Below, piece after piece: positions 51,175 through 59,201 of a stretch of 64,000 bases of DNA. Made by a program: the position numbers and the translations under genes. Source of the DNA: JBDTSW01 sp963807385 (GTDB lineage Bacteria > Actinomycetota > Thermoleophilia > Solirubrobacterales > 70-9); contig CAWEBQ010000002.1 in assembly GCA_963807385.1 (NCBI GenBank), positions 558,001-622,000 on the forward strand, read 5' to 3'. Every line of letters starts with the position of its first letter. The stretch's first letter is position 1. Below the pieces are notes generated by a model. The model saw nothing but the letters and a program-made list of their open reading frames with translations, ran no database searches and was not told where the DNA came from.

Positions 51175-51950
51175 GCCCGCCCCTCCTCGTCCTCGGCACC
51201 GGCGGCTCGGGAACCCGCGTAGCCGGGGAGCTGATGCTGGCCGCGGGCGCCTTCCTGGGCCCGGAGCGGAACAGGGCGAGCGACTCGCGGCCGATCACGC
51301 GCTTTTTGCGCTTGCACTCGCGGCGCTACCTCTCCGAGACGGGGTGGGTGGATGCGAGGGGCTCCGGGCTCGCCGTCGGCCCGGCGGCAGCCGACCTCCG
51401 GACCGAGCTGCATGCCGCCGTCGAGCGGATGCTGGCCGACGCTCCCGACGGGGCCCCTTGGGGTTGGAAGAACCCGCCCTCGATCTACATCTTGCCGCTG
51501 CTGGACGAGGCGTTCCCGGACGCCCGAGTGGTCCAGTTCGTACGAGACGGCCGCGACATGGCCTACTCGCAGAACCAGAACCAGCTCGAGATCTACGGGG
51601 ACCTTCTGGTGCCCGACCTAGCCGGTGAGCCCGATCCCGTCCGTTCGATCGGGCTGTGGTCGCGCGTCAACATCGCCGCGCTCGCCTACGCGCGCGAACA
51701 CCTCGGAGACCGGCACCTGGTGCTGCGCTACGAGGACGTCTGCGCCGACCCCCGCAGCGGCACGGAGCTGCTGCTCGGTCACCTGGAGCTGGACGCGGCC
51801 GAGCCCGTCCTCGAGCAGGCCCAGGCGACGATCGCCCCCTCCGCCACCACCGGCCGCTGGCGGGAGGCGCCGGGGGCCGAGCTCAAGGCGGTCGCGGAGG
51901 CCGGGAGCGCCGGACTCGCGGAGTTCGGATACGCATCGGAGCCTGGATGA
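51171..51950 (+). CDS. Second sulfotransferase-like protein
   Basis: A 259-residue P-loop sulfotransferase-fold protein, unlike the first in sequence. The PSB loop is LGTGGSGTRVAGE near residue 8, GWKNPPSIYILP lies near 100 and the PB strand VVQFVRDGRDMAYSQN near 121. It starts on TTG over the stop of the glycosyltransferase (TTGA), an alternative GTG being at 51153. The methyltransferase ATG overlaps its stop. The tight coupling says the four cassette genes act together. Confidence 0.8.
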   Translation: MSPPLLVLGTGGSGTRVAGELMLAAGAFLGPERNRASDSRPITRFLRLHSRRYLSETGWVDARGSGLAVGPAAADLRTELHAAVERMLADAPDGAPWGWKNPPSIYILPLLDEAFPDARVVQFVRDGRDMAYSQNQNQLEIYGDLLVPDLAGEPDPVRSIGLWSRVNIAALAYAREHLGDRHLVLRYEDVCADPRSGTELLLGHLELDAAEPVLEQAQATIAPSATTGRWREAPGAELKAVAEAGSAGLAEFGYASEPG

Positions 51951-52672
51951 GCACCGTGATCTGGCACGACGTCGAGTGCGGCTCCTACGCGGACGACCTC
52001 AGCCACTGGGAGGAGCTCGCCCGCCGCCACGGAGAGCCGATCCTCGAGCTCGGCGCCGGCACGGGCCGCGTCGCCCTGCATCTCGCCCGCAGGGGCCACC
52101 GGGTGGACGCGGTCGACATCGACCCGGAGCTGGTCGCCGAGCTCGGCGACCGCGCGAGCGCCGGGCGCCTGGAGGTCACCGCCCGTCTCAGCGACGCCCG
52201 GAGCCTCGAGGCCGAGGCCGGCACCTACCGGTTGGTCATCGGCGCGACGCAGCTGATCCAGCTCCTAGGCGGTCCCACCGGTCGCGCGCGCGCCCTCGAG
52301 GGAATCGCGCGCGCACTGGCGCCGGGCGGCATCGCGGCGCTCGGCATCGTCCAAGGCCCGATCACCGTGGGCGAGGATGCGCCGGAGATCCTGCCTGACG
52401 TGCGGGAGCTCGATGGACACATCCACTCCAGCCTTCCGCTCGGAATCCACTCCGACGATGAGCGGCTCGAGGTGCACCGCCTGCGCCAGACCGTCGCGCC
52501 GGACGGGCGGCTCAGCGAGTCCGAGCACATCGACCGCCTCGACATCCTCGACGCCGAGACCCTCGAGGCGGAGGCGAGCGGCGCCGGGCTCGAGGTGGCC
52601 GGCACGCTCGAGGTGGCCGAGACCGACCGCTACGTCGGCTCATCGATCGTTCTCCTGCGAAAGGAGGGGTAA
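51947..52672 (+). CDS. SAM-dependent methyltransferase
   Basis: A 241-residue class I methyltransferase. SAM-binding motif I is ILELGAGTGRVALHLA near residue 32, followed by the acidic motif VDAVDIDPEL near 54. The later strand (YRLVIGATQLIQLL) and FGILQ-like segments fit the fold. The substrate is unknown. The end of the gene holds a strong Shine-Dalgarno (AAAGGAGG) for gatD, whose ATG shares one base with the stop (TAATG). Confidence 0.85.
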   Translation: MSTVIWHDVECGSYADDLSHWEELARRHGEPILELGAGTGRVALHLARRGHRVDAVDIDPELVAELGDRASAGRLEVTARLSDARSLEAEAGTYRLVIGATQLIQLLGGPTGRARALEGIARALAPGGIAALGIVQGPITVGEDAPEILPDVRELDGHIHSSLPLGIHSDDERLEVHRLRQTVAPDGRLSESEHIDRLDILDAETLEAEASGAGLEVAGTLEVAETDRYVGSSIVLLRKEG

Positions 52673-53409
52673 TGGAGCTCCGCGTCCTGGCCCTGTACCC
52701 GGAGCAGATGAACATCTACGCCGACCGCGGCAACATCCTCTTCCTCCGGCGCCGCTGCGAGTGGCGCGGCATCGGATTCGGCTACCAGGCCGCCGGCCCG
52801 GGTGACGGCCTGGACCCTGCCGCCCACGACCTGATCTACATCGGCGGCGGCCAGGACCGCGACCAGCGGCTCGTCGCGGAGGACATGGTCAGTACCAAGC
52901 GTGATGGGCTTGCCGCCGCGGTGGAGGAGGGCGCGGTCGTGCTCGCGGTCTGCGGCGGCTACCAGCTTCTCGGCCACTCCTACCAACTCGGCGACGAGCG
53001 AATCGAGGGCCTCGGGCTCGCCGAGCTCGAGACGGTCCGCGAGGAGGGGCCGCGTCTGATCGGCAACGTCGCCATCGAGGTCGACCTCGGCGGCGAGCCG
53101 CTCACGGTCGCCGGGTTCGAGAACCACGGCGGGCGCACCCACCTGGGCGAGGGTGCCACCGCACTCGGCCGAGTGCTGAAGGGCCACGGCAACAACGGCA
53201 GGGACGGCCTCGAGGGCGTGCGCCGAGCCAACATGTTCGGCACCTACCTCCACGGTCCGCTGCTCCCCAAGAACCATCACTTCGCCGACCGCCTGATCGC
53301 CCTCGCCCTGGCCCGCCGCGAAGGCTCGGAACCGGAACTTCAACCCCTCGACGACGAGCTCGAGCGCGCCGCCCACGCCTCAGCCCGCCAAGCCGCCGGC
53401 GCCACCTAG
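52672..53409 (+). CDS. gatD: Lipid II isoglutaminyl synthase, glutaminase subunit GatD
   Basis: CobB/CobQ-like class I glutaminase that supplies ammonia to MurT for lipid II amidation. The 245 residues show the substrate/zone NIYADRGNILFLRRR near residue 14, the nucleophile Cys in LAVCGGYQLLGHSY near 93 and the catalytic His in TYLHGPLLPKN near 191. In most genomes murT and gatD are adjacent; here 3.3 kb separates them. A GGCGCC/GGCGCC inverted repeat surrounds the stop. Confidence 0.92.
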   Translation: MELRVLALYPEQMNIYADRGNILFLRRRCEWRGIGFGYQAAGPGDGLDPAAHDLIYIGGGQDRDQRLVAEDMVSTKRDGLAAAVEEGAVVLAVCGGYQLLGHSYQLGDERIEGLGLAELETVREEGPRLIGNVAIEVDLGGEPLTVAGFENHGGRTHLGEGATALGRVLKGHGNNGRDGLEGVRRANMFGTYLHGPLLPKNHHFADRLIALALARREGSEPELQPLDDELERAAHASARQAAGAT

Positions 53410-53414
53410 GCGCC
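53398..53414. repeat. GGCGCC inverted repeat at the gatD stop
   Basis: GGCGCC at 53398-53403 and 53409-53414 flank ACCTA; the gatD stop TAG is in the loop and right arm. It may be a weak terminator for the murT-gatD unit. The following 120 nt are lower in GC and hold a CCTCC ... GGAGG repeat around a TTATAC and a CATAAT near 53488, the probable promoter of the hydroxylase. Confidence 0.4.
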
Positions 53415-53532
53415 AACCTCCGCGCCCCAATCCACCTCCAATTTATACCGCGTCGGAGGCCTTCATGAAGCCGTGGCACGTGCCCCATAATCGCCGGCCG
53501 AAGCGGGGACGCAACGAAACGGGAGAAGCAAG

Positions 53533-55050
53533 ATGCCTGAGCGAACCGAACACGCGGTGGTGATCGCCGGAGGCGGTCCCACGGGGCTGACATTGGCGGG
53601 CGAGTTGGCGTTGGCGGGCGTGGACGTTGCGATCGTCGAGCGGCGCGCAAGCCAGGACCTCCCCGGCTCGCGCGCAGGTGGCCTGCACTCGCGCACGATC
53701 GAGATCCTCGATCAACGCGGAATCGCCGATCGGTTCCTCGAGGAGGGACAGGTGGTGCAGGTCGGAAAGTTCGCCGGGGTCCCCTTGGACATCAGCGACT
53801 TTCCCACCCGGCATGCCTACTCGCTGGGGCTCTGGCAGAACCACATCGAACGCATCCTGGCCGACTGGGTGGGCGAGCTGGCGGTGACGATCTATCGCGG
53901 GCGCGAGGTGACGGGCCTCTCGCAGGACGAGACTGGCGTCGAGGTCGAACTGTCCGACGGCCAGTTGCTTCGGGCGGAATATCTTGCCGGGTGCGACGGG
54001 GGTCGGAGCCTTGTCCGAAAGGCAACCGGCATCGAGTTCCCGGGGTGGGATCCGACAATGAGCAGCCTGATCGCCGAGGTCGACCTGGCCGAGGCGCCGG
54101 AATGGGGCATCCGCCAGGACGCCATCGGCACGCATGCCCTCGGCAGGGTGGACTACGAGATCCGCGACGGCGAGATCGTCTACGCGGATAGCGGGCCGGT
54201 CAGGGTCATGGTGACCGAACCGCACGTGGAATCCACGAGCGAGCCAACCCTGTCCGATCTCAGCGAGGCGTTGATCGCCGTATACGGGACCGACTACGGG
54301 ATTCACAATCCCACCTGGATCTCCAGGTTCACCGACATGACCCGGCAGGCCGCGGCCTACCGCGACAGACGGGTCCTGCTGGCCGGCGATGCCGCGCACG
54401 TGCATTCCCCCGATGGCGCACAGGGCCTCCAGGTCGGCGTCCAGGACGCGGTGAACCTGGGATGGAAGCTGGCCCAGGTCGTCAACCGGACATCCCCGGA
54501 AACCCTCCTGGATAGCTACCACGCCGAGCGTCACCCGGTCGCTGCCCGCGTTCTGCGCACCACGATGGCGCACGTCGCGCTCCGTCGCCCGGACGACCGC
54601 ACGGAGGCCTTGCGCGACACCGTTGGCGAGCTGCTGATGGGGGACGAGTCCCGCAGGGGCTTCGCCGCGATGATGTTCGGCCTGGACATTCACTACGACC
54701 TCGGCGAGGGACACCCTCTACTCGGACGCCGGATGCCCGATCTTGACCTTGCCACCGCCAACGGCCTTCTGCGGCTCTTCACCCTGCTGCATGACGCCCG
54801 CCCGGTGTTGCTCAACCTCGGTGAGCCCGGCGTCTGCGACATCCCCGGGTGGGGAGACCGGGTTCAGTTGATCGATGCCGAATACGCCGGCACGTGGGAG
54901 CTTCCGGTGCTTGGCGCGGTCACCGCTCCCGACGCTGTGTTGATTCGACCCGACGGCCACGTGGCGTGGGTAGGAGACCCGACACAACCGGGGCTCGCCG
55001 ACGCGCTGCACACCTGGTTCGGACCGCCGACCGCAGCAGGGCGTGGTTAG
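53533..55050 (+). CDS. FAD-dependent aromatic hydroxylase (PheA/TfdB family)
   Basis: A 505-residue class A flavoprotein monooxygenase. The N-terminal FAD motif is VVIAGGGPTGLTLAGEL near residue 9, the second FAD/NADPH motif GCDGGRSLVRKATG near 155, and GDAAHVHSPDGAQGLQVGVQDA near 287. The C-terminal ~130 residues are the thioredoxin-like domain common in this group. Relatives hydroxylate phenols, aromatic polyketides or rifamycins. It has a Shine-Dalgarno (GGGAGA) and a leader, unlike most neighbours, and its third-position GC looks somewhat lower, so acquisition by transfer is possible. Confidence 0.85.
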   Translation: MPERTEHAVVIAGGGPTGLTLAGELALAGVDVAIVERRASQDLPGSRAGGLHSRTIEILDQRGIADRFLEEGQVVQVGKFAGVPLDISDFPTRHAYSLGLWQNHIERILADWVGELAVTIYRGREVTGLSQDETGVEVELSDGQLLRAEYLAGCDGGRSLVRKATGIEFPGWDPTMSSLIAEVDLAEAPEWGIRQDAIGTHALGRVDYEIRDGEIVYADSGPVRVMVTEPHVESTSEPTLSDLSEALIAVYGTDYGIHNPTWISRFTDMTRQAAAYRDRRVLLAGDAAHVHSPDGAQGLQVGVQDAVNLGWKLAQVVNRTSPETLLDSYHAERHPVAARVLRTTMAHVALRRPDDRTEALRDTVGELLMGDESRRGFAAMMFGLDIHYDLGEGHPLLGRRMPDLDLATANGLLRLFTLLHDARPVLLNLGEPGVCDIPGWGDRVQLIDAEYAGTWELPVLGAVTAPDAVLIRPDGHVAWVGDPTQPGLADALHTWFGPPTAAGRG

Positions 55051-55478
55051 CGCCCGCTCGACCCGAAGCCGCCCTCACCGCGCGCGGAGACGGTGAGCTC
55101 GGCCGCCCTCACTGGCTCGGCGGCCGCGAACGGGGTGAGCAGGAGCTGGGCGATTCGTTCACCGACCCCGACCTCGAACGGCTCGTCGGGGTCGGTGTTC
55201 AGGAGCAGCACCCGAACCTCGCCCCGATAGCCGGAGTCGATCAGTCCCGGGGCGTTAACCAGGGCGATTCCGTGGCGCGCCGCCAGGCCCGAGCGGGGCA
55301 GGACCAGTCCGGCGTGCCCGTCCGGGATCTCGACCGCGACCCCCGTGCCCACGGAGGCACGGTCTCCCGGGCCGAGGATGGCGGGCTCGGCCGCGTAGAG
55401 GTCGAGGCCTGCGTCCCCCTCGTTCGCCCGGGTGGGCATCGTTGCCGCATCGGTTAGCAATCGGACGGAGAGATCCAT
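55047..55478 (-). CDS. dut: dUTP diphosphatase
   Basis: Trimeric dUTPase that removes dUTP and makes dUMP. The 143 residues show all five motifs: AGLDLYAAE near 23, PRSGLAARHGI near 61, VNAPGLIDSGYRGEV near 74, GERIAQLLL near 105 and the C-terminal GGFGSSGR arm. ATG is 6 nt behind a TAGCCT hexamer on the minus strand, so leaderless. Its stop overlaps that of the convergent hydroxylase (TTAG). Confidence 0.95.
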   Translation of the reverse strand: MDLSVRLLTDAATMPTRANEGDAGLDLYAAEPAILGPGDRASVGTGVAVEIPDGHAGLVLPRSGLAARHGIALVNAPGLIDSGYRGEVRVLLLNTDPDEPFEVGVGERIAQLLLTPFAAAEPVRAAELTVSARGEGGFGSSGR

Positions 55479-55484
55479 GCCCGC

Positions 55485-55490
55485 AGGCTA
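55485..55490 (-). promoter_or_regulatory. -10 hexamer TAGCCT, leaderless promoter for dut
   Basis: On the minus strand TAGCCT ends 6 nt before the dut ATG. Confidence 0.5.
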
Positions 55491-55513
55491 ATCCGCGCCG
55501 AGGCGGGATCGGG

Positions 55514-56818
55514 CTACCGGGTCGCGGGACCGGTGCCGTTCACCGCAAACTCGGCGAAGCGATGGGCGACCGCCGCGGGCACCCGTGCCTGCACGGCCAC
55601 GCCCTCGGCGAGGTCCTCGCGCTCCAGGTCGCCGGCCAGCGCGTGGAGCTCCGAGAGCACGGCCCCGTCCTCGTAGGGCACCAGCAGGTCGAGCGGCAGC
55701 AGCGTGGCCTCGAACGCAGCCGCGACCGCGTCGCCCAGCTCATCCAAGCCCTCCCCGGTAGCCGCCGAGACCCCGATCGCCCCTGACTCCCCGACGAGCA
55801 GTTCCCGGCGCTCCTCCGCTTCGAGCAGGTCGAGCTTGTTGTAGACGAGCAGGCGTGGCTGCTCGCCCGCGCCCAGCTCCTCGAGGACCGCGTCGACCGC
55901 CCGGATCGCTCCGCGGCGCTCCGCCTCGGGCCCGGAGCCGTCGACGACGTGCACGATGAGATCCGCCCGCCGCGTCTCCTCCAGCGTGGCCATGAAGGCC
56001 TCCACCAGCTGGTGCGGCAGCTTGCGGATGAACCCGACCGTATCCGTCACCAGGTAGTCGCGCCCGTCGTGCCGGTAGGTGCGGGTGGTCGGGTCGAGCG
56101 TGTGGAAGAGCCTGTCCCCCACCCCGACCTCGGCGCCGGTGATCGCGTTCAGCAGCGTCGATTTCCCGGCGTTCGTGTAGCCGGCTAGGGCCACGGTGGG
56201 AAGGGCGGCCGAGTCGCGCCGGGCGCGCATCACCGCTCGGTTCTTCTCGAGGTCACGCAACCGCCGGCGCAGCGCCGCGATGCGGTCGCGGGCGAGGCGC
56301 CGGTCGGTCTCGATCTGTGACTCACCCGGGCCCCTGGTGCCGATGCCGCCGTCCATGCGCCCGGCTCCCAGGCGCTCGAGGTGGGTCCAAAGGCCCCGCA
56401 TCCGCGCGAGGTTGTACTCCAGCTGCGCCAGCTCGACCTGCAGCTTGCCCTCCGCGGTGTGCGCGTGGCTCGCGAAGATGTCGAGGATCACTGCCGTGCG
56501 GTCGATCACCGGCACGCCCAGCGCTGCCTCGAGGTTCCGTTCCTGCCGAGGCAGCAGCTCGTCGTCGGTGGCGACGAGGTTGGCGTTCGCCCGCTTGATC
56601 TCCTGCTTGACCTCCTCGAGCTTCCCTCGGCCGAGGTAGCGGTCGGGGTCGGGCTCGTTCCGGACCTGAGTCATGGATGCAGCCGTCGCGACTCCCGCCG
56701 TGCGAAGCAGTTCCTTGAGCTCGGCCAGCTCGTCGCCGTCGCCGGAGTTCCCGCGCACGACTCCGACTGCCAGCGCTCGCTGGCGTGCCCGCGAGTTGAC
56801 GACTCCCGCGGTATCCAT
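55514..56818 (-). CDS. hflX: GTPase HflX
   Basis: Ribosome-associated GTPase that splits stalled or hibernating ribosomes after stress. The 434 residues include the N-terminal HflX domain (GRGKLEEVKQEI, DDELLPRQERNLE, RTAVILDIFASHAHTAEGK-type segments), a coiled helix, and the G domain: G1 GYTNAGKSTLLNA near 200, G3 DTVGFIRKLP near 245, G4 NKLD near 317. The ATG at 56818 overlaps the stop of the upstream gene (ATGA). Confidence 0.94.
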   Translation of the reverse strand: MDTAGVVNSRARQRALAVGVVRGNSGDGDELAELKELLRTAGVATAASMTQVRNEPDPDRYLGRGKLEEVKQEIKRANANLVATDDELLPRQERNLEAALGVPVIDRTAVILDIFASHAHTAEGKLQVELAQLEYNLARMRGLWTHLERLGAGRMDGGIGTRGPGESQIETDRRLARDRIAALRRRLRDLEKNRAVMRARRDSAALPTVALAGYTNAGKSTLLNAITGAEVGVGDRLFHTLDPTTRTYRHDGRDYLVTDTVGFIRKLPHQLVEAFMATLEETRRADLIVHVVDGSGPEAERRGAIRAVDAVLEELGAGEQPRLLVYNKLDLLEAEERRELLVGESGAIGVSAATGEGLDELGDAVAAAFEATLLPLDLLVPYEDGAVLSELHALAGDLEREDLAEGVAVQARVPAAVAHRFAEFAVNGTGPATR

Positions 56819-57750
56819 CAGCAGCCGGTCGGCGGGTTCGCCTCGACGGCCGCCCGCGTCAGGCCGATGTTCGCCAGATAGGGAAGCGCCCCCACCGCCA
56901 CCGAGTTGGTGATTGCATCGCACTCCGCGGCGCTGAAGCCGTCCCCGATCTCGACGTAGTCGGTGGCGGTGGTCTCCAGCCCTTCACCGGCGATCGCCTC
57001 CAGCTCCTCCAGCGCGTCGGCGCGGTCCGCGGGCCGGCTCTCGACGTAGCGGCGCCGATCGAAGTCGTAGGTCCAGGTGACGTCCTCGCGGTTCCAGCCG
57101 TCGAGGTGCTCGACCAGGGGCTCGACGGCCTGCGCCGGGTATCCGCCGAGCACTCCCCCGGCACCGTTCTGCGCGAAGAGCAGACCCGCGCCCACGGAGT
57201 CGTCGAGGTCGGCGACGAGCTGCCCCATCCCCCTTCGCTGCCTCCGGTGCTTCTTCACCTCGACCATGTCCACGTTGTCGAGGAAGAGGCCATCGAAGCC
57301 CTCGGCGAGCATCCCGTCGGCGATCCTCACGAGCTTGCGGCGAAGCGCCGGCTTGGAGGTATCGGCGAACCATTCGTCCTTCCAGTCCTGCCAGGCACTC
57401 AGGCGGTAACGCTTCAGGCGCTTGTACCAGGGACGCCACTTCTCGATCGTCCCCACGCTCAGGTAGGCGAGCACCGTGGTGCCGGCTGCCTGGATCGCCT
57501 GAACGTCCCCAGGGGTGGCCTCCTCGCCATCCACCACGACCAGGTCGAAGCCCGCGTAGCGGTCGGTCAAGGCCTGATCGCTGCCCTTGAGCGTCTCGTT
57601 GCCGATGGCGAAGGCGAAGCTCTCGTGCTCGGTGCCGGCGCCGGCCGGATCGGATCCGCCGACTGCGATCGCCACGGCTGCGCCCAGGCCGGCAACGACG
57701 GCGATCGCTCCACCCCGCCGCATCGTGCTCTTGATCGACTCGCTCGCCAC
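56818..57750 (-). CDS. Secreted GH114-like (endo-alpha-1,4-polygalactosaminidase type) protein
   Basis: A 310-residue protein with an N-terminal hydrophobic signal or anchor (residues ~13-38). The TIM-barrel of the GH114 / TM1410-like group follows: YAGFDLVVVDGE, TTVLAYLSVGTIEKWR near 95, DGLFLDNVDMVE near 175 and FAQNGAGG near 210; Asp residues in these strands are the expected catalytic ones. Relatives cut galactosaminogalactan or act on envelope polysaccharide. GTG at 57750 or ATG at 57723 could be the start. It is coupled to hflX and divergent from an epimerase. Confidence 0.75.
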   Translation of the reverse strand: MASESIKSTMRRGGAIAVVAGLGAAVAIAVGGSDPAGAGTEHESFAFAIGNETLKGSDQALTDRYAGFDLVVVDGEEATPGDVQAIQAAGTTVLAYLSVGTIEKWRPWYKRLKRYRLSAWQDWKDEWFADTSKPALRRKLVRIADGMLAEGFDGLFLDNVDMVEVKKHRRQRRGMGQLVADLDDSVGAGLLFAQNGAGGVLGGYPAQAVEPLVEHLDGWNREDVTWTYDFDRRRYVESRPADRADALEELEAIAGEGLETTATDYVEIGDGFSAAECDAITNSVAVGALPYLANIGLTRAAVEANPPTGC

Positions 57751-57760
57751 GCCACTTGAC

Positions 57761-57770
57761 AGGATAGGCT
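57761..57770. promoter_or_regulatory. Bidirectional promoter: two -10 hexamers sharing TA
   Basis: AGGATAGGCT reads TATCCT on the minus strand (57761-57766) and TAGGCT on the plus strand (57765-57770), sharing the TA step as at 45055-45064. The plus hexamer ends 8 nt before the epimerase ATG; the minus one lies 10 nt before the GTG at 57750. Confidence 0.55.
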
Positions 57771-57778
57771 CGCCCCGG

Positions 57779-58792
57779 ATGAAGGTCTTCGTCACCGGTG
57801 GCACCGGATTCATCGGCGGCCACGTCGTGCGGCTGCTGCGCGAGCGCGGCGACGACGTGCGCGCGCTCGTGCGCGACCCGGACAGCGCCGGCGACCTCAC
57901 CAAGCTCGGCTGCGAGCTGATCACGGGCACGCTCACGGACGCCCCGTCCATCGCCGACGGCATGGCCGGCTGCGACGCCGTCATTCATGGCGCGGCGATC
58001 TATGAGGTCGGCATCCCCGATTCCCGACGGCGCGCGATGTACGAGGCAAACGTGCTCGGGACGGAGAACGTGCTGCGAGCTGCGCTCGACGCCAGGATCG
58101 GCCGGGTCGTCTACATCTCGACCGTCGGCGCGTTCGGTAACACCCACGGGCAGGTGGTGGACGAGGCCTATGAGCATCCGGGCGAGGAGTTCACCTCTTA
58201 CTACGAGCAGACGAAGTACCAGGCCCACCAGGTGGCCAAGAGGCTGATCGCCGAGGAGAGCCTGCCCTGCGTGATGGTCCAGCCCGGCGGCGTCTACGGC
58301 CCGGAGGACCACTCCGCTCTCGGAAAGCAGATGCACGACTTCCTCGATGGCCGGATGCCGCTGATCGCCTTCCCCGACCTCGGGATGAACATGGTCCACG
58401 TCGAGGACGTGGCCGCGGGCGTCCTGCTGGCCTTGGATGCCGGCGAGCCCGGGGAGGCGTATGTGCTGGGCGGCGAGATCACGACCATGCGCGGCCTGCT
58501 CGAGACCGTCGCCAAGGTCGCCGACAAGAAGCCGCCGAAGCGGGCGATCCCCACCGGGCTGATGAAGGCGATGGCCCCGATCGGCCCCGTCGTCGGCAAG
58601 CTCATGGGCCAGCCGCCCAACCTTCGTGAGCTGATCTCCTCGGCCGACGGCGTGACCTTCTGGGCCAAGCACGACAAGGCCATGGCCGAGCTCGATTACT
58701 CCCCGCGCAGCCTCGAGAACGGCCTGCGCGAGACGTTCGCGGTGGAGGGCAGGCTCGAGCTGCCGCCAGACAACACATCGGCTGGCACCTGA
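57779..58792 (+). CDS. NAD-dependent epimerase/dehydratase family protein
   Basis: A 337-residue extended short-chain dehydrogenase. The NAD(P) motif is VTGGTGFIGGHVVRLL near residue 6, the DAVIHGAAIYEVG segment near 66, the Ser of YISTVGAFG near 118 and the catalytic YxxxK as YYEQTKYQAHQVA near 141. It resembles dihydroflavonol-4-reductase-like or hopanoid/sterol-type enzymes as well as sugar epimerases, so the substrate is open. The last two codons and stop (GGC ACC TGA) are the left arm of dispersed hairpin copy B. Confidence 0.85.
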   Translation: MKVFVTGGTGFIGGHVVRLLRERGDDVRALVRDPDSAGDLTKLGCELITGTLTDAPSIADGMAGCDAVIHGAAIYEVGIPDSRRRAMYEANVLGTENVLRAALDARIGRVVYISTVGAFGNTHGQVVDEAYEHPGEEFTSYYEQTKYQAHQVAKRLIAEESLPCVMVQPGGVYGPEDHSALGKQMHDFLDGRMPLIAFPDLGMNMVHVEDVAAGVLLALDAGEPGEAYVLGGEITTMRGLLETVAKVADKKPPKRAIPTGLMKAMAPIGPVVGKLMGQPPNLRELISSADGVTFWAKHDKAMAELDYSPRSLENGLRETFAVEGRLELPPDNTSAGT

Positions 58793-58826
58793 GCGACCCT
58801 CAGCGCACTTCAGGTGCCACTCGATG
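58776..58826. repeat. Dispersed hairpin element, copy B (between convergent epimerase and ridA)
   Basis: The core is 58784-58818, with stem GGCACCTGA/TCAGGTGCC extended by one T-A pair, a 17-nt loop ending in AGCGCAC, a 2-nt mismatch, and an outer helix CATCG(G)/(T)CGATG. Compared with copy A, the outer pair G-C at position -7/+7 is replaced by A-T, so pairing is kept. Its arms supply the codons Gly-Thr-stop of both flanking genes. Confidence 0.7.
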
Positions 58827-59196
58827 CCTCCGCCTCGATCTCCACCTTCCAGCGCGGGTCGAGCAGGGCACTGACCACCACCATCGTCGCCGCCGGGCGC
58901 GCGTCGCCGAAGAACTCGGCGTGAACCAGGCCCACCGGCTCCGAGTGGTCTGCCGAGGTCACGAACATTCGCGTGCGGACGACATCGTCGAGCGCCGCTC
59001 CGAGCTCCTCGAGCGCGCCGGCGATGATCTCGCAGCACCGTCGTGCCTGGACGGCCGGGTCGGGATCGCAGGAGCCGTCGGGCCAGACCGGCGCCGTCCC
59101 CGCGACGGTGATCCGCTCGCCAATTCTCACGGCGCGGCAGTAGCCATAGCGCCCCTCCAAGGGCGAGCCGGTAACGACGCGCTGCCTGTCCCCCAC
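58810..59196 (-). CDS. RidA/YjgF-family protein
   Basis: A 128-residue Rid-family protein; relatives hydrolyse reactive enamine/imine intermediates from PLP enzymes. Conserved strands are RVVTGSPLEGRYGYCRAVRIG, TVAGTAPVW, and the R-x-F motif as VVRTRMFVTSADH near residue 91. The Rid catalytic Arg near 103 in archetypal RidA is not identified with certainty, so it may belong to a non-archetypal Rid subgroup. GTG start 5 nt after the aminotransferase stop; coexpression with a PLP aminotransferase is sensible. It ends in Gly-Thr from the hairpin repeat. Confidence 0.85.
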   Translation of the reverse strand: MGDRQRVVTGSPLEGRYGYCRAVRIGERITVAGTAPVWPDGSCDPDPAVQARRCCEIIAGALEELGAALDDVVRTRMFVTSADHSEPVGLVHAEFFGDARPAATMVVVSALLDPRWKVEIEAEASSGT

Positions 59197-59201
59197 CCCG
59201 C

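Noticed and set aside
57756..57761. TTGACA as a -35 box for the epimerase
   Set aside because: It is only 3 nt from the TAGGCT hexamer, far too close for a -35/-10 pair.
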